From positions 59,100,975 to 59,164,974 of the forward strand of contig JACSVZ010000007.1 in assembly GCA_014706295.1 (NCBI GenBank): DNA of 64,000 nucleotides, read 5' to 3'. The stretch comes from Lycocorax pyrrhopterus obiensis. Taxonomy: Eukaryota; Chordata; Aves; Passeriformes; Paradisaeidae. Numbering within the stretch: position 1 is the stretch's first letter; every line of letters begins with the position of its first letter. Under the pieces are notes generated by a model. The model ran no database searches, was not told where the DNA came from, and was given only the letters and a program-made list of their open reading frames with translations. A program made the position numbers and the translations under genes. Positions 40,641 to 54,700 of this stretch are shown here, in pieces.

Positions 40641-43600
40641 TGTTGTTATTTCTTAATATCTGAAGTGGAACAATGTTGCAATTGTAATACTTAACATTTA
40701 AATTCCTTTCTTTCTACTCAAAATCCCCAAATCAAGTTTCTTCCACTTTATCTAATGTCTTTCAAAAAAGACAGAGACAGTTCCTAAAGTCTAGCTGTGG
40801 TCACAGTACAAGTACATCCCTCAGTTCTCCACAAGGCCTTTCCTTATGGAAAGAATGGTTGTTAGGACAATATCAGGGTTACTCAGCAAGGAATGCTGAC
40901 TGTTCTGAGCCACCAGAGCACTGTGCCCTGGGAATCCCTCAGAACCATCTTCTCTAGAACCACAACTTTTACATTTATGGCCTTGGAAGGAAATACCAGA
41001 TCACTTTGAAGTTATTTTTTCTGTTACATATGAAACATAGGTTACTAACTTTTGAAACTCCTCACAAATTTGTAAGGGAATTGGGTTTCCCAGTCACTTA
41101 CTATGAAGTAGACTCCCTGCCTGACAGCAGGCAAGAAAAACAAAGGGAGGACCACATCATTCAGCAGACTTCACAGAAGAGATTGCAAACACACAAACAA
41201 GTCAGAAGGGCACACAGACTGAGAGGAACAAGTGGCCAAAATGCATCCTACCTGTAGATTCTGCACAGTCTGCCAAAAAAATGTCAACAAAGTCCAAAGG
41301 GGAGTAGAGTCCCTTTCCCTCTGCTACCCTGCAAAGCCCTTAATGACCAGAAGCTTGATTATCTATGCCCCTGTTTCTTTTCTGCCAAACTCCTAAATGC
41401 CTCAGGACTATTTTTGTGCCTAGAGATTTGTGAAAGTTGGATTTTTTTTTTTTAACTGGAAGTGAATCAGGAAGTTTTAGTGAAGTCCTGCTGAAGTCCA
41501 GCTACTAAGAAGCGAGACACAGCTTTTCTAATCTACTGCATACCATACCTGCATACCTGGAAAACCTAATGTAGAGACAAGTTTGAGTCTCTGTCTTTTT
41601 TTTGGGGCAGTGTTTTGTGGTACACTGCTGACAGATATTCTGAGATAATTTAGAAAGCCAGAAAATGTAAATTTGTTTGCTCAGTTATTCCATAACTCTT
41701 TCCTGATGAATTCTGTTATCCATGCCTCTTATGTTGCAGTCTGGAAGTCAAGGCTGCAGGCTGAAGCAGGAGAAACCACAGTCCTAGGTCTTGCTGGTTG
41801 TTTACTGACACAAATTGGATAGGCTGATTAATAACAAAGCAGAGAAAGCTGCTTCAGAAGAGGCAGCCACTCAGCATTTGGGATACTTTTCTGTGGTCTA
41901 AGACCATGAACTGCTTGTAGACACACACTGGGATTTTTACATTGGTATCTGTCAAATTCCACCTAAAAACGGTGCCTGGTTCTGCCTATAAAATCAATAG
42001 CAGTCGTACTGCTGGATTGCTGATGCTGGTTCATATCTCACTGCCCAATGTCGTTTTGGTTTGCCCTTTACACACACACCTGCTGCATCCATCTCTATTC
42101 TGACAGCTGTGTAGACAGAGATTCTCTTGTCAGTGTAGCAAGGGCTGCTTGAGAGCAAAAACCAGGTGCTGCAGGTATCACACACGTGACTGCAACTGAA
42201 CTGGAGCCCAGGAACCTCCAGAAGCAGTGGCAGCTGGGGGCTGTAATCCCTTAAAAGCAGTGCAGCTGTCGGCAAAGTGGCAATATGGTGGCACTGTGCA
42301 CTTGCGCTGGGAGTCCTTGGAGGTGCCTTTTTGTTCTCTCCTTGGATTGCTCCGACTAAAGCAGAGTTCAGGCCCACAACCAAGCCCGAAGGTACTAACA
42401 GCAAAAACCCCTCTTAAAGAAGCAGGGCAGGGATTTGACTTTGAATCTTATAGGAGTATCCTAACCAGAAGGCAAATGTTTATTTAGAACCCTGATATCT
42501 TTACTGTTCCACTTAAGTTTTTTATGAAGTTTTTCACAGGAAACCATTTCACTTCAAATATTGCTTGTAAAAGCTAATGTACCACCCTGCGCTAGGTTAA
42601 ATAAATATTAACAATAAATATTTTGTGTCACCCATCTTGTAGGAAATATAATGATATCTGAATAAATCAATTTTTGAATTTGTTGAGTAAAAAACTTTGA
42701 AGAAGTTTACTAATGAAATTTACACTCTTATCTGCTGCTGTAGGAAGACACTGATGCCTTGGTTTTCTTTCTCCCATAGAAAGAACAGCTATATCAAAAT
42801 GCCATTTTTCTGATCAGAAATAACACAGAGAGCATTTCTCCACATTTGCCTTGTTCTGCAAAGTGGTCTTCCAGTAAAAAAATTGTTTTAATTTGTAAAG
42901 TAACATGACATCGTGACTGGAACACCATCTACTATTTTACTGAAAATTTTACTGCTGCATAAATGTGAAGCATGTTTACAAATAGTTGGGGATATCTGGC
43001 TGACAAATAAGCAACTACTGTGTAAGTTTGACACTAACAAATTAATTTAGAAACTATGAGGTAAAGACTAATATTATGATTTCCAGGGGTTGTGGAATAT
43101 AAGATTGATTTTCATGTACTGCTGTTTTATGCCTTCAGACACCACTTTTAATAGGAAATAAGACATTCAGCAAACTGTTCCTACTCAAAAATCAAGTTTC
43201 ATATTCAGAGCAATTGATGAATTTTCTGTAACTTCGGTCCAAGTATATTAACCTAAAGTACATATGCCCACCATACCACCCTGCAGGACAAATTTTGTTG
43301 TGCTGTTATGTATAATACTTAAGGTGATAAAACCACAAGAGTTGTTCATATTTTATATCAGAAAAACGGTATGAATAGGGCAGCTGAGAGTGTTAAAATT
43401 GTCTCTTTACCACACTAAATTGTCAGTGGCAACGTGTGAATACTTTGAGGGAAACAAAAAGCTTATGTCATGGCATTGTAGGCTCATCTAATTTCTCACT
43501 GATTTTATGTGTAATACAACAAGAGCAACCAGAATTCTGAGTTGGAAAAACTGCAGTGGTACAAGTGGTACAAAACTGGAGTTACAGCCCACAGAGCAAA

Positions 43601-46600
43601 TCAGAGAACATTGTATGTAAGTAGTGGCTTTATTTCTAGCTACCTCTTAAATTACAGCACTGAACCCCATGGAAATTCTGCACACCATTTCATCCCCAGT
43701 CTAGGCTCTATGCAAAGAAAAAAACAATCTTTAAAATTTTTCATTTCAAGACCATGAACATAATTAAAACTTCATGTTGGGAGTAACAGGGCATCTCTGC
43801 ATGTATGTGGGTAAATGCAGGCTTTGGGGGCAGGGGCAGGTGAATCACTACATCCTAAGAAAACAATCTTACACTATAGCATTAATACGTTTAAGCATGT
43901 CAAGGAAATAAGCTTTAAGTGCTACATATTGCAACAGATTGGAATGTGTAGACTTACAGTATTAGATGGTCGTAATCCCCCCAGTGCAAGGCTGATTGCA
44001 GGGGTAGCAAGAGTTGGCTAATCCTTTTTGGCCAATGGCATAAAACAAGGATTAGTTTTTCATTTACTGCAACTGAGTGGGTCATTAGGATCCAAAGACA
44101 CTAATGAGCCTGAACAGGCAATTGGATTCTGGTTTCAAAGTTATGGGCTAGTTTGAAAGGAGATTGATTGTGTCTTTTAATGATTTAAAACATGATGCTT
44201 TGGTGACCTTTTGCCTGAGAAAAATGAGTGAAGGATATAACCGTGGAACACAAACCTGGAATGCTGACTTTTTTCCTCCTGAAACTTGAGTTGTTGCCAG
44301 ATTCATTGCCTTAGAGGCTGAATGGCTCATTTAGAAATATCTCCGTTGCCTTGCTTTTATGTTCTCTTCTTGATGTCTCCAGAGTTGACACAAGTCACAT
44401 GCAATCAAGTCTGTATTCCTGGTGGACAGGCACTGTCCTAATATTCTCTGACTCACACCCAGGTTGTTTGCAGCTCAGCAGTTCTGCTTCCAGACACATC
44501 ACTTTGTGTTCTGATGCTAACATCTTGCTGAGAAATTGCCTCTTGGCACGTTGTTTCTTGGATCCTGTACCTTGCTTGATTTGATGTGAAGATGATGCTC
44601 TTTTTAGCACTTGCAACACGTTACCTTTGGAAAGGTAAATCTTTCCACCCACCTTGCTACATCCCAGATATTTTTTTCTTTTCAGGATTCACTTAAATTC
44701 AGCAATAATAAGTAGCTTCTATTTAGTTTCGTTCAAATTATGTAAGGGTATGAAAGAAATATCAAAAGATGGACATTAGCATGTTAATAGAACGTTTAGA
44801 CATATGCAAAAGGAAAATACTTTGACTGTTATGACTCCATAGGAAAAATAGTGTCGAAAGTTTTAATAACATGAACTTAATTTTCTATATCATACCACAG
44901 TCCACAAAGCATCCACAAAATTATTTCATACAGCACAGGACTTGCTCCATAATCCTTTGAAGCTTGGGTTGGTGAAGGGAAAGAAGCAGAGGACTAAGTT
45001 ACAAGAAGTTCTTGCTAGTGGGGAACCAGCTGTTCTGACTGGTGGGAAGCTTGGAAGCTGACAGTCCATACTGAAACTCAGTTTCGAGCTTGCAGTTCTT
45101 GTCTGCTCCCTTCTGCCAGAGCAGGACTGCCTTGAGCTAAGTGCGGTCTCTTGCTGCTCTTTTCTTTTTCTTGAGGCACATGTGTGGCAAGTTTTAACTG
45201 TTTCCACAAAATTCTTGATGCTGTGATCAGTGATGTTGCTCACTGCCACAGCTGAAAAGAGCTCCTGTCTAGAAGTTATGGGTAAAAAGTGATTAAAAAT
45301 GTTTCTTAACAATTACACCACCTCTGGCAGCGCGGTTTCCATTGCATTCCAGGGAGATGCCAAGCCTCTGAAGCACTCTAGCCATTACCCAAGCTGTACA
45401 ATACAATTTCAAATCGTGCCACATGGGCTTAAAAATGTCACTAGGCACAATAAATTCTTCAGGGTGCTTTTTTTTCCTTGGGAATGAGCACCACCACTCA
45501 TATATTGCACTGCTACATGCATTGAAGGAGTTACCACGGGCAGGTGCCTATTTATTTTTCTCCCTCACAGCTGGAAGAGGCTCTTGGAAAATACGCCAGT
45601 TGCTACCAGTGTGGTCTTTAGTGGGTAGATGTTAAACCAAGCCCTTGATCACCTCTGCTCAGTGCAGACCCAGTGTTTTGTTGAAGGAGAGTGATGCAGA
45701 ACCATGGCTTCTTAGAATTATTTTTTTAGTTTTTCTTCTTGACCTAATACTTGTAACTCACCATCAGAAACTAAAGAGTAGTAGAGGTGTGATAAAAAAA
45801 GATGGAAATCACAGATTGCATGGAAATCACCACTTCAGAGGTGCTTTTGAACCCAGGTTGGCCATCCAGCCAGCGCACTTAAAAGAAGCTTGTTCTTTGA
45901 AGTAGGTCATGACTTCATGCAAACCTCCACTTTGTCTCAGATTGTGCTCTTCCCAGCTTTCCAAAAAATAGATCTTTAGTAAATTTCTAGCACAGGAGAA
46001 GCATTCTGATCACATAACCAGGGGGATCACTGTTTGGGTAGATTTTTAAGCTCTGTCACTTGTAGACAGAGTGATGTCAAAATTACCAACTGTAGTGACA
46101 GGTTTTTGAAGAATCATTAAAAAAGCCCATACTTGGATGGACAGAAGAGATGAGTTCTCCAGATCTTTCTTTTAAATAATTCTGAGATATTCTTGTTGCT
46201 TATCAGTATGATACTTGGATTATTTATCTTGTGTTGCATGGGAATTATAGGTAGTCCTTAGGTGAGTGTTGCCACATTATCGCAGTCATTGAGCACCTCA
46301 CAATCCTCACTGCTATAACAACGAACAGAGTTTGGGGTCAGATTGTTCTAAAGCAGAAAAAATTTCTCTGTTGCCAGAATTTCCTTGGCATTACCTTGGG
46401 AGTCCCTGTGATCCAGAGCAGAAGCAGAGGGGCAGAGGGCTGAGGCACAAGCCTTTCTCGGTATGTGAGTGCCTGGTTCCCAGCAGCGTGGGGCTGGCAG
46501 CAGCATACGCTGCCCTGCATGTTTATCACAGCTAGCTCACATATTGCAGTGTCAATGTTTTATCAGAGAACACTTTACAAAACAAAAAGGAAAAAAAAAA

Positions 46601-47287
46601 AAAGAAGGATGCTCCAGTGGATGCTGTATATATTTCAGATTCCTCTGTTGAGTTTTATCTGAGCTGACATTACTGGAATAAAGTAGATTGTCAAAGGCTG
46701 GGCAGAGTGCTTTTATCATTTGCAAGTATTGGCATAAAGTAAAATAATGATTCGAATTTCTGTTTTCTGTCTTTTGTGGATTACTCTGTCAGTTATGGTG
46801 ATGCTTTTGACAAGGGGGTGCTGCTGGGTTAGTGATTTCTTCCAGAGCTTCAGAAATAGTGAAGTTATCTGTTATCATCATCATATTAAGACTGACAGTT
46901 GACAGTCAGTGCTTATATATTGTCTTTGTAAATTACAAAATGAAGTCAAGAGCAGCAAATGCATCTCTCCACTTTCGTAAGGCTAATTCCATGGGATTAT
47001 TTGCCATCTACTTATATCCAGACTTGGTAAAATTTTTGGTACCAGTTAAGTTGTGCAGAACAACTTCAGATAAGGTTTTGTTTGGGTTTGATGGGTGGTT
47101 TTTAGTTTGTTTTGGTTTATATTGTTTTGGTTTTTTAGGCAGGGAAGATAAAAGTTCAATGCTGACTGTGTCTCTTTAAAGGTTGTAGTGTTATGGAAAT
47201 ATTTAGATCTCTACAAGTTCCTGAGTGGAAGTTGTTACTAAAACAGGTGTGTGCTTCTATTACCTGTTTTTGCTGTGTCTAACAGTA
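40641..47287. other. Intergenic DNA downstream of SIX6OS1
   Basis: No gene recognised; ORFs are short and without domains. A TAAT-bearing block near 44010-44130 looks enhancer-like. In human PPM1A lies beyond C14orf39 in tail-to-tail orientation, but no exon of it was recognised here. Confidence 0.45.
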
Positions 47288-47359
47288 CAGTGACTCTGTC
47301 ACCAAAGTAGCTTTATAACCTAACAGTGACTCTGTCACCAAAGTAGCTTTGTAACCTAA
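47288..47359. repeat. 36-bp tandem duplication, two copies
   Basis: Copies 47288-47323 and 47324-47359 begin CAGTGACTCTGTCACCAAAG and differ at a single base (ATAACC versus GTAACC). A recent local duplication. Confidence 0.97.
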
Positions 47360-47496
47360 TGATCCATGCAGGTAACATTTACCTATGCATGGAATTTCCC
47401 TAGCTGAAGCACTGGTCCTTGTATAGAAAGTTCTGTTACTGAGGGTTATAATATGAATACAGTTTAATTAATACACCAGGATACTGCAAGGACACA

Positions 47497-47768
47497 TAGT
47501 GATAGGACAAGGAGGAGTGGCCTTAAGCTGAAGGAGGGTGGATTTAGACTGGATATTAGGAAGAAATTCTTTACCCAAAGGCTAGTGAGGCACTGGAACA
47601 GGCTGCCCAGAGCAGTTGTGGACTCATCATCCCTGGAGTTTGAGGCCAGGTTGGATGGGACTTATCAAGTCTAGTGGAAGATGTCCCTGCCCATGGCGGG
47701 GGGTTGGAACGAAATGGTCTTTAAGATTCCTTCCCAGCCAAACCATTCCATGATTCTATGATTCTATA
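47497..47768 (+). mobile_element. CR1 LINE 3' fragment, plus orientation
   Basis: Carries the CR1 3' landmarks in order: GTGATAGGACAAG, GGCTGCCCAGAG, GTCCCTGCCCATGG, and the terminal CCATGATTCTATGATTCTAT tail. A 5'-truncated, non-coding copy; the intact tail places its 3' end here. Confidence 0.92.
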
Positions 47769-50700
47769 TTGAAAAAAAATAGGGAGAGAGAGCAGAAAAT
47801 TTAAAATATTGCAGTCAAAATTAGCTCTTCACTCACATGACAAAATGGTAAATAAGTATCAAGGCACACAACTGCCTTGTGCTGTATTTGCAATGTAGAC
47901 CTGTGGAGCTATAATCAGTGTGACTGAGGTCTGGGCAAGAGAAAACAATAGTCACTGCTGAATCATATTGATAAATGTGGCTGAGATTTCAGGAACTATG
48001 TAGTAAATAAACCAAAAATAATAAACTAAATAAAACTTAGTTTTATGCGATCAGCTGCTCCTAAATAAAAAACCAGCTGACTTTTTAAATCACTGTAAGT
48101 GAGAACTGGGTAAATTTTGTGTACATACTCCTAGTTGGGAAAACATCGCTGCTGTTATGACTTGACAGATTGTTTTGTGAGCAATCCTTCCCATTCCCCA
48201 TCAGTGAAAGCAAGGATGTGTCTGAATTACTGTGTAGTTATAGCTGGGAGACCCACGTAGCAATTACCATCTATATTGGAGTGCCCAAGGGGCACAGCTT
48301 CTTTTAGGGCCTCATTGTGTTACACACAACCAGAGAGTCCAGGCCTTAAACATTTTACAGTTTAAAAAGACTGACATGAAGTCATTTTATGAAGAAAAAA
48401 GAAGGGCTGGATGATAAAATGCTGAGTGCTTCCCAAAAGTTTTAAGCAACTTGACTGGAAATCAAATGTGATCAGTGCCTCGCAGTACCAGTCAGTCTAA
48501 GCTATGTAGAATCCATTAAAAAGAAAGCATCAACTAAAGTAGTAAAAATAAAAAATTCCCACTAATTTCATAGCATTTGCAGAAGGGAAAAAACCTTAAA
48601 TTCTAAGCCTTTGGAAAATGTGCTAGTTGGAGATAAAATGGAATTCCTCTCATTGGCCAGATTTTGTTAGGCTATTTCAGGAAGGCACTGTGCACCGAAT
48701 TCAAACCAGGCCATTCCCACTAGATCAGTGTTCCTGACGAGCCGTGCTCTGAGCAGAGTTGTCATCAGGAACTTATGCTGGGAGAAATTTATAAAATCTG
48801 AAAAACAGCAGCTTTCAAAGTGTTGAGTGTCCTTTCAAGTGCTTGTCAGTCTAGGAAGATGATGAGAACAAATCTGTTGAGGGAAAGAGAGGCAAATGGC
48901 AAGAAGGAAAAAGTTGTGGGGGGAAGAAAAGACAGACTGACAATTAGTGCCTGAGATGTAACACATTTCCTCCTGCTTACCCCAAGATTGTAGTAAGACT
49001 TTAGGCAGGATTGATCAATGTCTGCATGTTTCAGTGCTTCCAGAGATGGATTCAAGCAGAGGAAGGTAGGTCTGTGGCACAGGTGCATGGCCCCAGCCTT
49101 CAGCAGGTTTCCTTTTATCAGGGGGTGCAGCGACAGCTCCTGTGCAGGGCAGTGTCAGTCAATGTCAAGTACTCCAGGCAGCCCCAAGATGCCAGGTTAG
49201 CGGCCTGGGAAATCAGCCTTTTTTTTTCCTATAATAAATAATGTCTCTGTTGAGGCCATTTTTATTGTCACTACTCCAGCCAGCACTGCAGTTTCTGGCA
49301 GCTGCTGTGGGAGGCGGAAAGGAGGCCGCCCATATGGCAAGCGCATCATACCGAAGGTGCCTCGGCGCTCGGGAAGATCCCTACAAATGTCAGTGGTGGG
49401 TCACTTAAGGCCTGATTTTATTGCAGCAAAGTCAATGGGGATTTTGGCATTTATTAGGAGGAGCAGAAACAAAACCTTAATCCCTGGTAATTCTGTTTGT
49501 AGTGCATTATACACGGTGTCACAGATGTGCAGAGGATACTGTGAAAAACATGGGGTAGTATGCTGCTGTCACCCTCTCCCCCAAAACAATGGGACTGAAG
49601 CCAGAGTGGATCTGCAGGAAGGCAGGCTTGGGCCGCTGTTTTAGGCCATCAGTTTAATTTATTTCCATCTTCTGGGAGAGAAAATAAATTTTGGTGATGT
49701 AGATTTGTGTCACTGCCCTTACTGATGCCACCTCTGGTCTCACTGCTGGTGATCTCTCAAGATGCTGAGAGTATCACTTGGCCAGATGCAACCTTAGCTC
49801 CTGCACGTGTTGTAAGATCTGGAGCAGAATGACAGACACGAAGTGAAGGCAGGGGCATTGAGACAGAGGTTCAAGCAGGGGAGGACAAGCGGGAAAACAC
49901 AAAATAAGCAAGAAAGCAGGATATGAGAAAAAGAACAGGATCATGAAGCGTGAAGAAGGAACACTGGGTGGGAAAATAGATCCCCAAATGGGTCCTGTTA
50001 ATTCCAGCTGAGTCACTGTTCTTTGACCCAAATGCTTTATCTCCTCAGTGTCTCCTCCCCGCTGTGCGCTGGCTCCAGCGAGCGCTGGGCACCACTCTGA
50101 GGAGGTGGCCAAATCCTGCTAGGCAGGGACCTCTGCTTTCCTACTGCTCTTACAGCTTATTGTGAGAACCTCAATGGCTGATTGCATCAACTTAGATGGG
50201 CAGTGATCTGAGGAGACGCTGCAGTAAAGACACAGCAAGTAAAACCATTGCTGATATGGACAGTAGCAAAGAAATGTGGAAAGCCCGGTGCAGAAATGCC
50301 TGAACGTCTGTGTGCTCCCACTTATGTAACTCCCCTGCTGTGCAAAGTGCCAGCCCTGGCACTCAGTGCTGCCACACTGGCCTGGCCTGACCAAGGCATA
50401 AAAGTATCTTTTCATTTGGTGCTCGCTTACAACGCGCCCCGTTGTTCTGCAGTACTGACCTGAACACGCCAAAGCAGCCGCTCTTCGTTTGTGAAGTGGG
50501 CTGCACTTAATCCAGGCACTGCTCCAGCCCCGCAGGCTGGGTGAAAATGGATGGCTGCAGCCGAGCTGCTTGCATGCTGCAGAGCAGGACTTGTGGCTGG
50601 CCAGCTTCTTGGATATACTCTTGAGAATGCAAGGACACCTAGAGCATCACACATGGAGGATGCCCCTGTCACTGAGGGGGGATTCTCTTAATGGGTGGAG

Positions 50701-51222
50701 CCAAATCCCTGAACTTGGAGCTCACTTCTTTGTCCATCTTCTTGTGACAGCTAGAGGTACCTGCTGAACTCAACAAATGATTTTACTGAGAGAGTTGTCC
50801 ACAAGTGGCAAAATTTATCTTGTGATAGATTTGTTTCGTATGAAGGGTTTGTTTAATGAGAAGCCAAGTGTTAACTGAGTCTGGTTGCATTCCTGATACT
50901 CCAGTGCCAGGGAGAGCAGAGCAAGGACAAAGCACGTGTTGCTTTTCAGCTTTGTTCCTCTTGCTGGTACTTACAGCCTGGTATAAGCACCACTCCTGTG
51001 TCTGGCAGATCTGGCTGTTTGTGTCTTTATGACCACAAGAACTTTGTTTCCATAAACTGAATATGTGCAAGCAGAGGTGTGTGCACATGGAAGCAGCACA
51101 ATCCCTGTTCCACACCCACTTCAGCTGTCAGCCCCCTGCTTCCCAAAGCGCGTGTAGGTATAGAAAGGTGTGGAATCAGTGCGGAGTCCAAATAAACTGC
51201 TGATGAATTTAAGCCACTAACA
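47769..51222. other. Intergenic DNA with isolated CpG cluster
   Basis: No gene recognised. At 49230-49400 seven CpGs lie within about 57 bp (49315-49371) in a CpG-poor setting, next to ATTTTTATTG. Candidate regulatory element. Confidence 0.4.
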
Positions 51223-51378
51223 GAACCCCAGAATGGCTTGGGTTGGAAGGGACCTTAAAGATGACCTAAAGATGATTCTAACACCCCTGCCACAAGCAGG
51301 GACACCTTTCGCTAGACCAGGTTGTTGAAAGCTCCATCCAACTTGGCCTGGAACACTTCGAGGGATGGAGCATTGACA
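51222..51378 (-). mobile_element. CR1 LINE 3' fragment, minus orientation
   Basis: Reads as the complement of a CR1 end: CCCCAGAATGGCTTGGGTTG, GAAGGGACCTTAAAGATGA, ACTTGGCCTGGAACACTTC. Truncated and diverged. Confidence 0.85.
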
Positions 51379-51624
51379 TCATGATGTGCTAGTGCCATTA
51401 AATAAACTTCTAACCAGAACAACTGTAAACACCACGTAACCATTTCTGGGGCCAGTCTTATTTTATTTAGGTCAATGGTAGATCTCTAAATTTACTTATG
51501 TAGCCTCTGGAGAGCTGGGCCTGTCTCTGGACAGTCTCCCAGTATCTCTGTTTCCAAAGGGTGTAAAAATTATCATGTTAATAATGGCTTTCACACCATC
51601 CTTGTTATTTTTACATGCTACAAG

Positions 51625-51745
51625 GTCTACACATTTTTTGAACACTTCCAGGGATGGTGATTCCAGCACTTCCCTGGGCAGCCTGTTCCAATACTTTCGT
51701 TAGACGGACAAGTGGAGGGAAAAAGCTAAGTTGCTTCATTTAATT
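51625..51745 (-). mobile_element. CR1 LINE internal fragment, minus orientation
   Basis: TTGAACACTTCCAGGGATGG followed by CCTGGGCAGCCTGTTCCAAT. It overlaps the consensus stretch where the 51222-51378 fragment ends, so it is probably a second copy or a rearranged part. Confidence 0.8.
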
Positions 51746-54700
51746 TCATTTCAGCTGTGATAGTGCATATTTTGGTTGTTTGAGCTGCAAATTGAACAGG
51801 GTACAATTAATATTTTCCTGGAAGCAAGCTGAGTGTCTCTTACACAAATGCTTATCCTCTGAGCATGAAGTCGTGATTCTGATAAAGCTGAATTATGATC
51901 TTAATAATGCACAAACACAAGTCACCCCAGGATTCCCACCGAAAACAGACTTATATGCCACTGAAATGTCACATTTGTAGGACATTTATTGGGAATAAAT
52001 ACTGTGAAGCTGTGCTGAGCTTTTAGCTCCAGGAGTTTCAGGTGAAAACCTGGTGCAAGCAATTCTAAATTTTGGTTGAGAAAAATATTTTGGGGGTTTT
52101 TTTATTCACCAGGAGCACATTCCTTCTTTCCAGGGAAGACAGGATCCTTCTAAAGGACTGCTGGCAGGAAAAGCCAACACTGTTCACTTGGGTGCTTAAT
52201 CCAAGGTGTGTATTCGTGCTGGAGCTCTTACCTTTCTGAGCACTTGGAGCTGCTGTGGGTGCTGTGGACATGAGTCTGGTCACATCAGCCTTTTGTTGCA
52301 GCACCAGACTGACAGAAAGGGCTCCCTCTCCCCAGGAAATAAAGTCTGATCAATAGAACACGCTGAAGATGATAGTGCACTGTTAGACCATACCCCTGTG
52401 TCTTTATTCTCTTTATTTGATCAGGGAAGGTATTTTCCTAACACTGGGAGTATATTTGAGCCACTCACCTTCCCATGCTGTAATGGAAAGACTGGATCAC
52501 CCAGCATTCAAACCTCAGGTGGGGAGGCAGAAAAAAGCCCAATTCCCAGCATTTTCACCAATCAAGGTACAAGATTTATTGACTATTTTCTCTTCTGTCT
52601 CAACAATCATCCCTTCTGCCAGAGCCTCTGTGAACTGGTCTTTTCTTAGCCCCACAGATGCTGTTTCCAAGACCAGCTCACCTCATGCATGTGCAAAACA
52701 AACCAGATTCTGATCTACTTTCGTTGTGCTTTGTGTTCGTGCTTGTGACATCATTTAAATGAGCTTATCGTGCTCAGAAAGAAAAAAAAACGTTCCTACC
52801 ACAGTTTAGGTAAACCAAGCAATTATTCTGTTACTAAGTGTAATTAATGCCTAATGATTTGCTTTGATTAATAGGACAATCAGCATCTGCTCCTAGAAAT
52901 AGGGATTAGTAACCCAAGCCATCTCTAGTATTAGAAGGTAGGGGGTCCTTTTGTACTAAACCTTATTTTTCCACATTCTTCTCTAAGCAGAAAAGCCCCG
53001 TGCTATATTCTAAAAGAAGGATAAAGAGAAGGTAGCATATTTTTCAGAAAATAAAGAGAAAGCTTTATAATGTCCTCATGAATTTGTGGTTTTGAGTGAA
53101 ATCAGTGCATCTCCATCTTTTAAGAAAGACATTACTCTGATCTAATTCTCTGATAATTTTTACAAGCAAATTTACAGCCAAAACATTTAAAATTTTGCAT
53201 CTTCTAGGTTGGAGCAGCAAGTTGAACTAAATAAGAACCTATGTTTGGTATTTCTGTGTGGCTGCTTACTGCTGAATATTCCCAGTATAGGAAATGATAA
53301 AATGGTATTTTATAGACATGATATTAATTTTTCTAAATCTCCTGATTAGTTTACCTTTTTTTTCCCTGTGTGACTGAAGAATCACAACACACAATGCAGC
53401 TGCAAGGCTAATCATTCTTTAGCATCTTCTATTGATCCTGGAGATAGAGCTGGAGTGGGGTTAGGTCCAAACACTAATCCAATCGTATAACAGACATCCC
53501 CATATGGTTAGTCCCCAGCTTTGCCTTAAGCCAATCAATAATCACTTTGACAAAGAAAAATAAATTTGGATTTTTTTTTTTCCTGTGGAAAGGTTGGGCT
53601 CTCAATGCTCCATCTACCAAGTGTTCTGGACTTCTCAGTCACTTCAGTGTTCACTCTGAAATAGAGCTTGCAATGACTGGTAGATAACCAAGGAAATGGT
53701 CTCATCACTGGGATTAGTACAGAGCCAAGGACAGAATTAACTTGAGCCACATATCTTGCTTCTAAAAGGCTTTAAAAGAGACCGGACACCTTGTAAATGA
53801 GTTGGGCTTTCATTTTAATATAAAAATGTCTTTGAAGAAACAATGTCAAACATGGGATGTGTGTGAAGCTCACCTGGAGGATTTTCCTCGCTGCCCAGGG
53901 TTTGGACGATACAAGAACACAGAGAGGGTCTATAGTAGGCACTTAGTAAGCACTTGGTTTATTCCATTTATTGATGTTTTCACAGGAATGTTCATCTGCT
54001 GTGGCGTGTGCAGTGCTGAATGCAGTGAAGAGACACCACAAATGCCAACTTCTCACATGGCTCTACTTCAGCTCCTCTCTGAGTCTGGCTGGTTGGGGAC
54101 TGACTCCTGTGTTTGGTCTCAGGCCACACATGTTCCATCTGTACCAGCTCCTCTGTGTCCAGAAAGTGTATTTCCAATCCTCTTGCAGAGGAATTCATGC
54201 TGCAATTGCAGAAGGACTCTGCCAGGTCAGGACTGGTGGTGAAGGATGATGACTGAAGATCAAACATTCCCTGAAGGTTCAGTTTAATCCAGTGAATAAC
54301 TCCCTGATACCCAAACTTCAATACTCAGAATGAACTGCCTTTGACCAGTTGGGAGCTGAAACAAAATGACAACACATGGACATTTATAGGTACTTTCCCC
54401 CAGCAGGTCTTTAAATTAGAGAATCTAAACACCAGCAGGTACCAAGCACTCGAGATACCAGAAGGTTCTTTGTAAGCCAGAATACTGCAAAGCAGGAACC
54501 CAGCAAAAATAACCTGCCTGAAAGATGACCCGAATCCTCTTTCTGGGCAAAGTCTTTCCCAACATGTATTCTCCAGCTGGACCGTAAGGACTGTTTAAAG
54601 ATATATTCTCCAATGGGTCTCTGCATTCCTCATTGCACTGTGGTGCACCTTTTTAACTTTCCTGGTAATTAGAGCTGCTTTGGGATTGGTCTTGACAGCA

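Noticed and set aside
44926..45312. 128-codon minus-strand ORF, tested as a possible PPM1A or other exon
   Set aside because: No phosphatase motif or other domain; no convincing splice sites.
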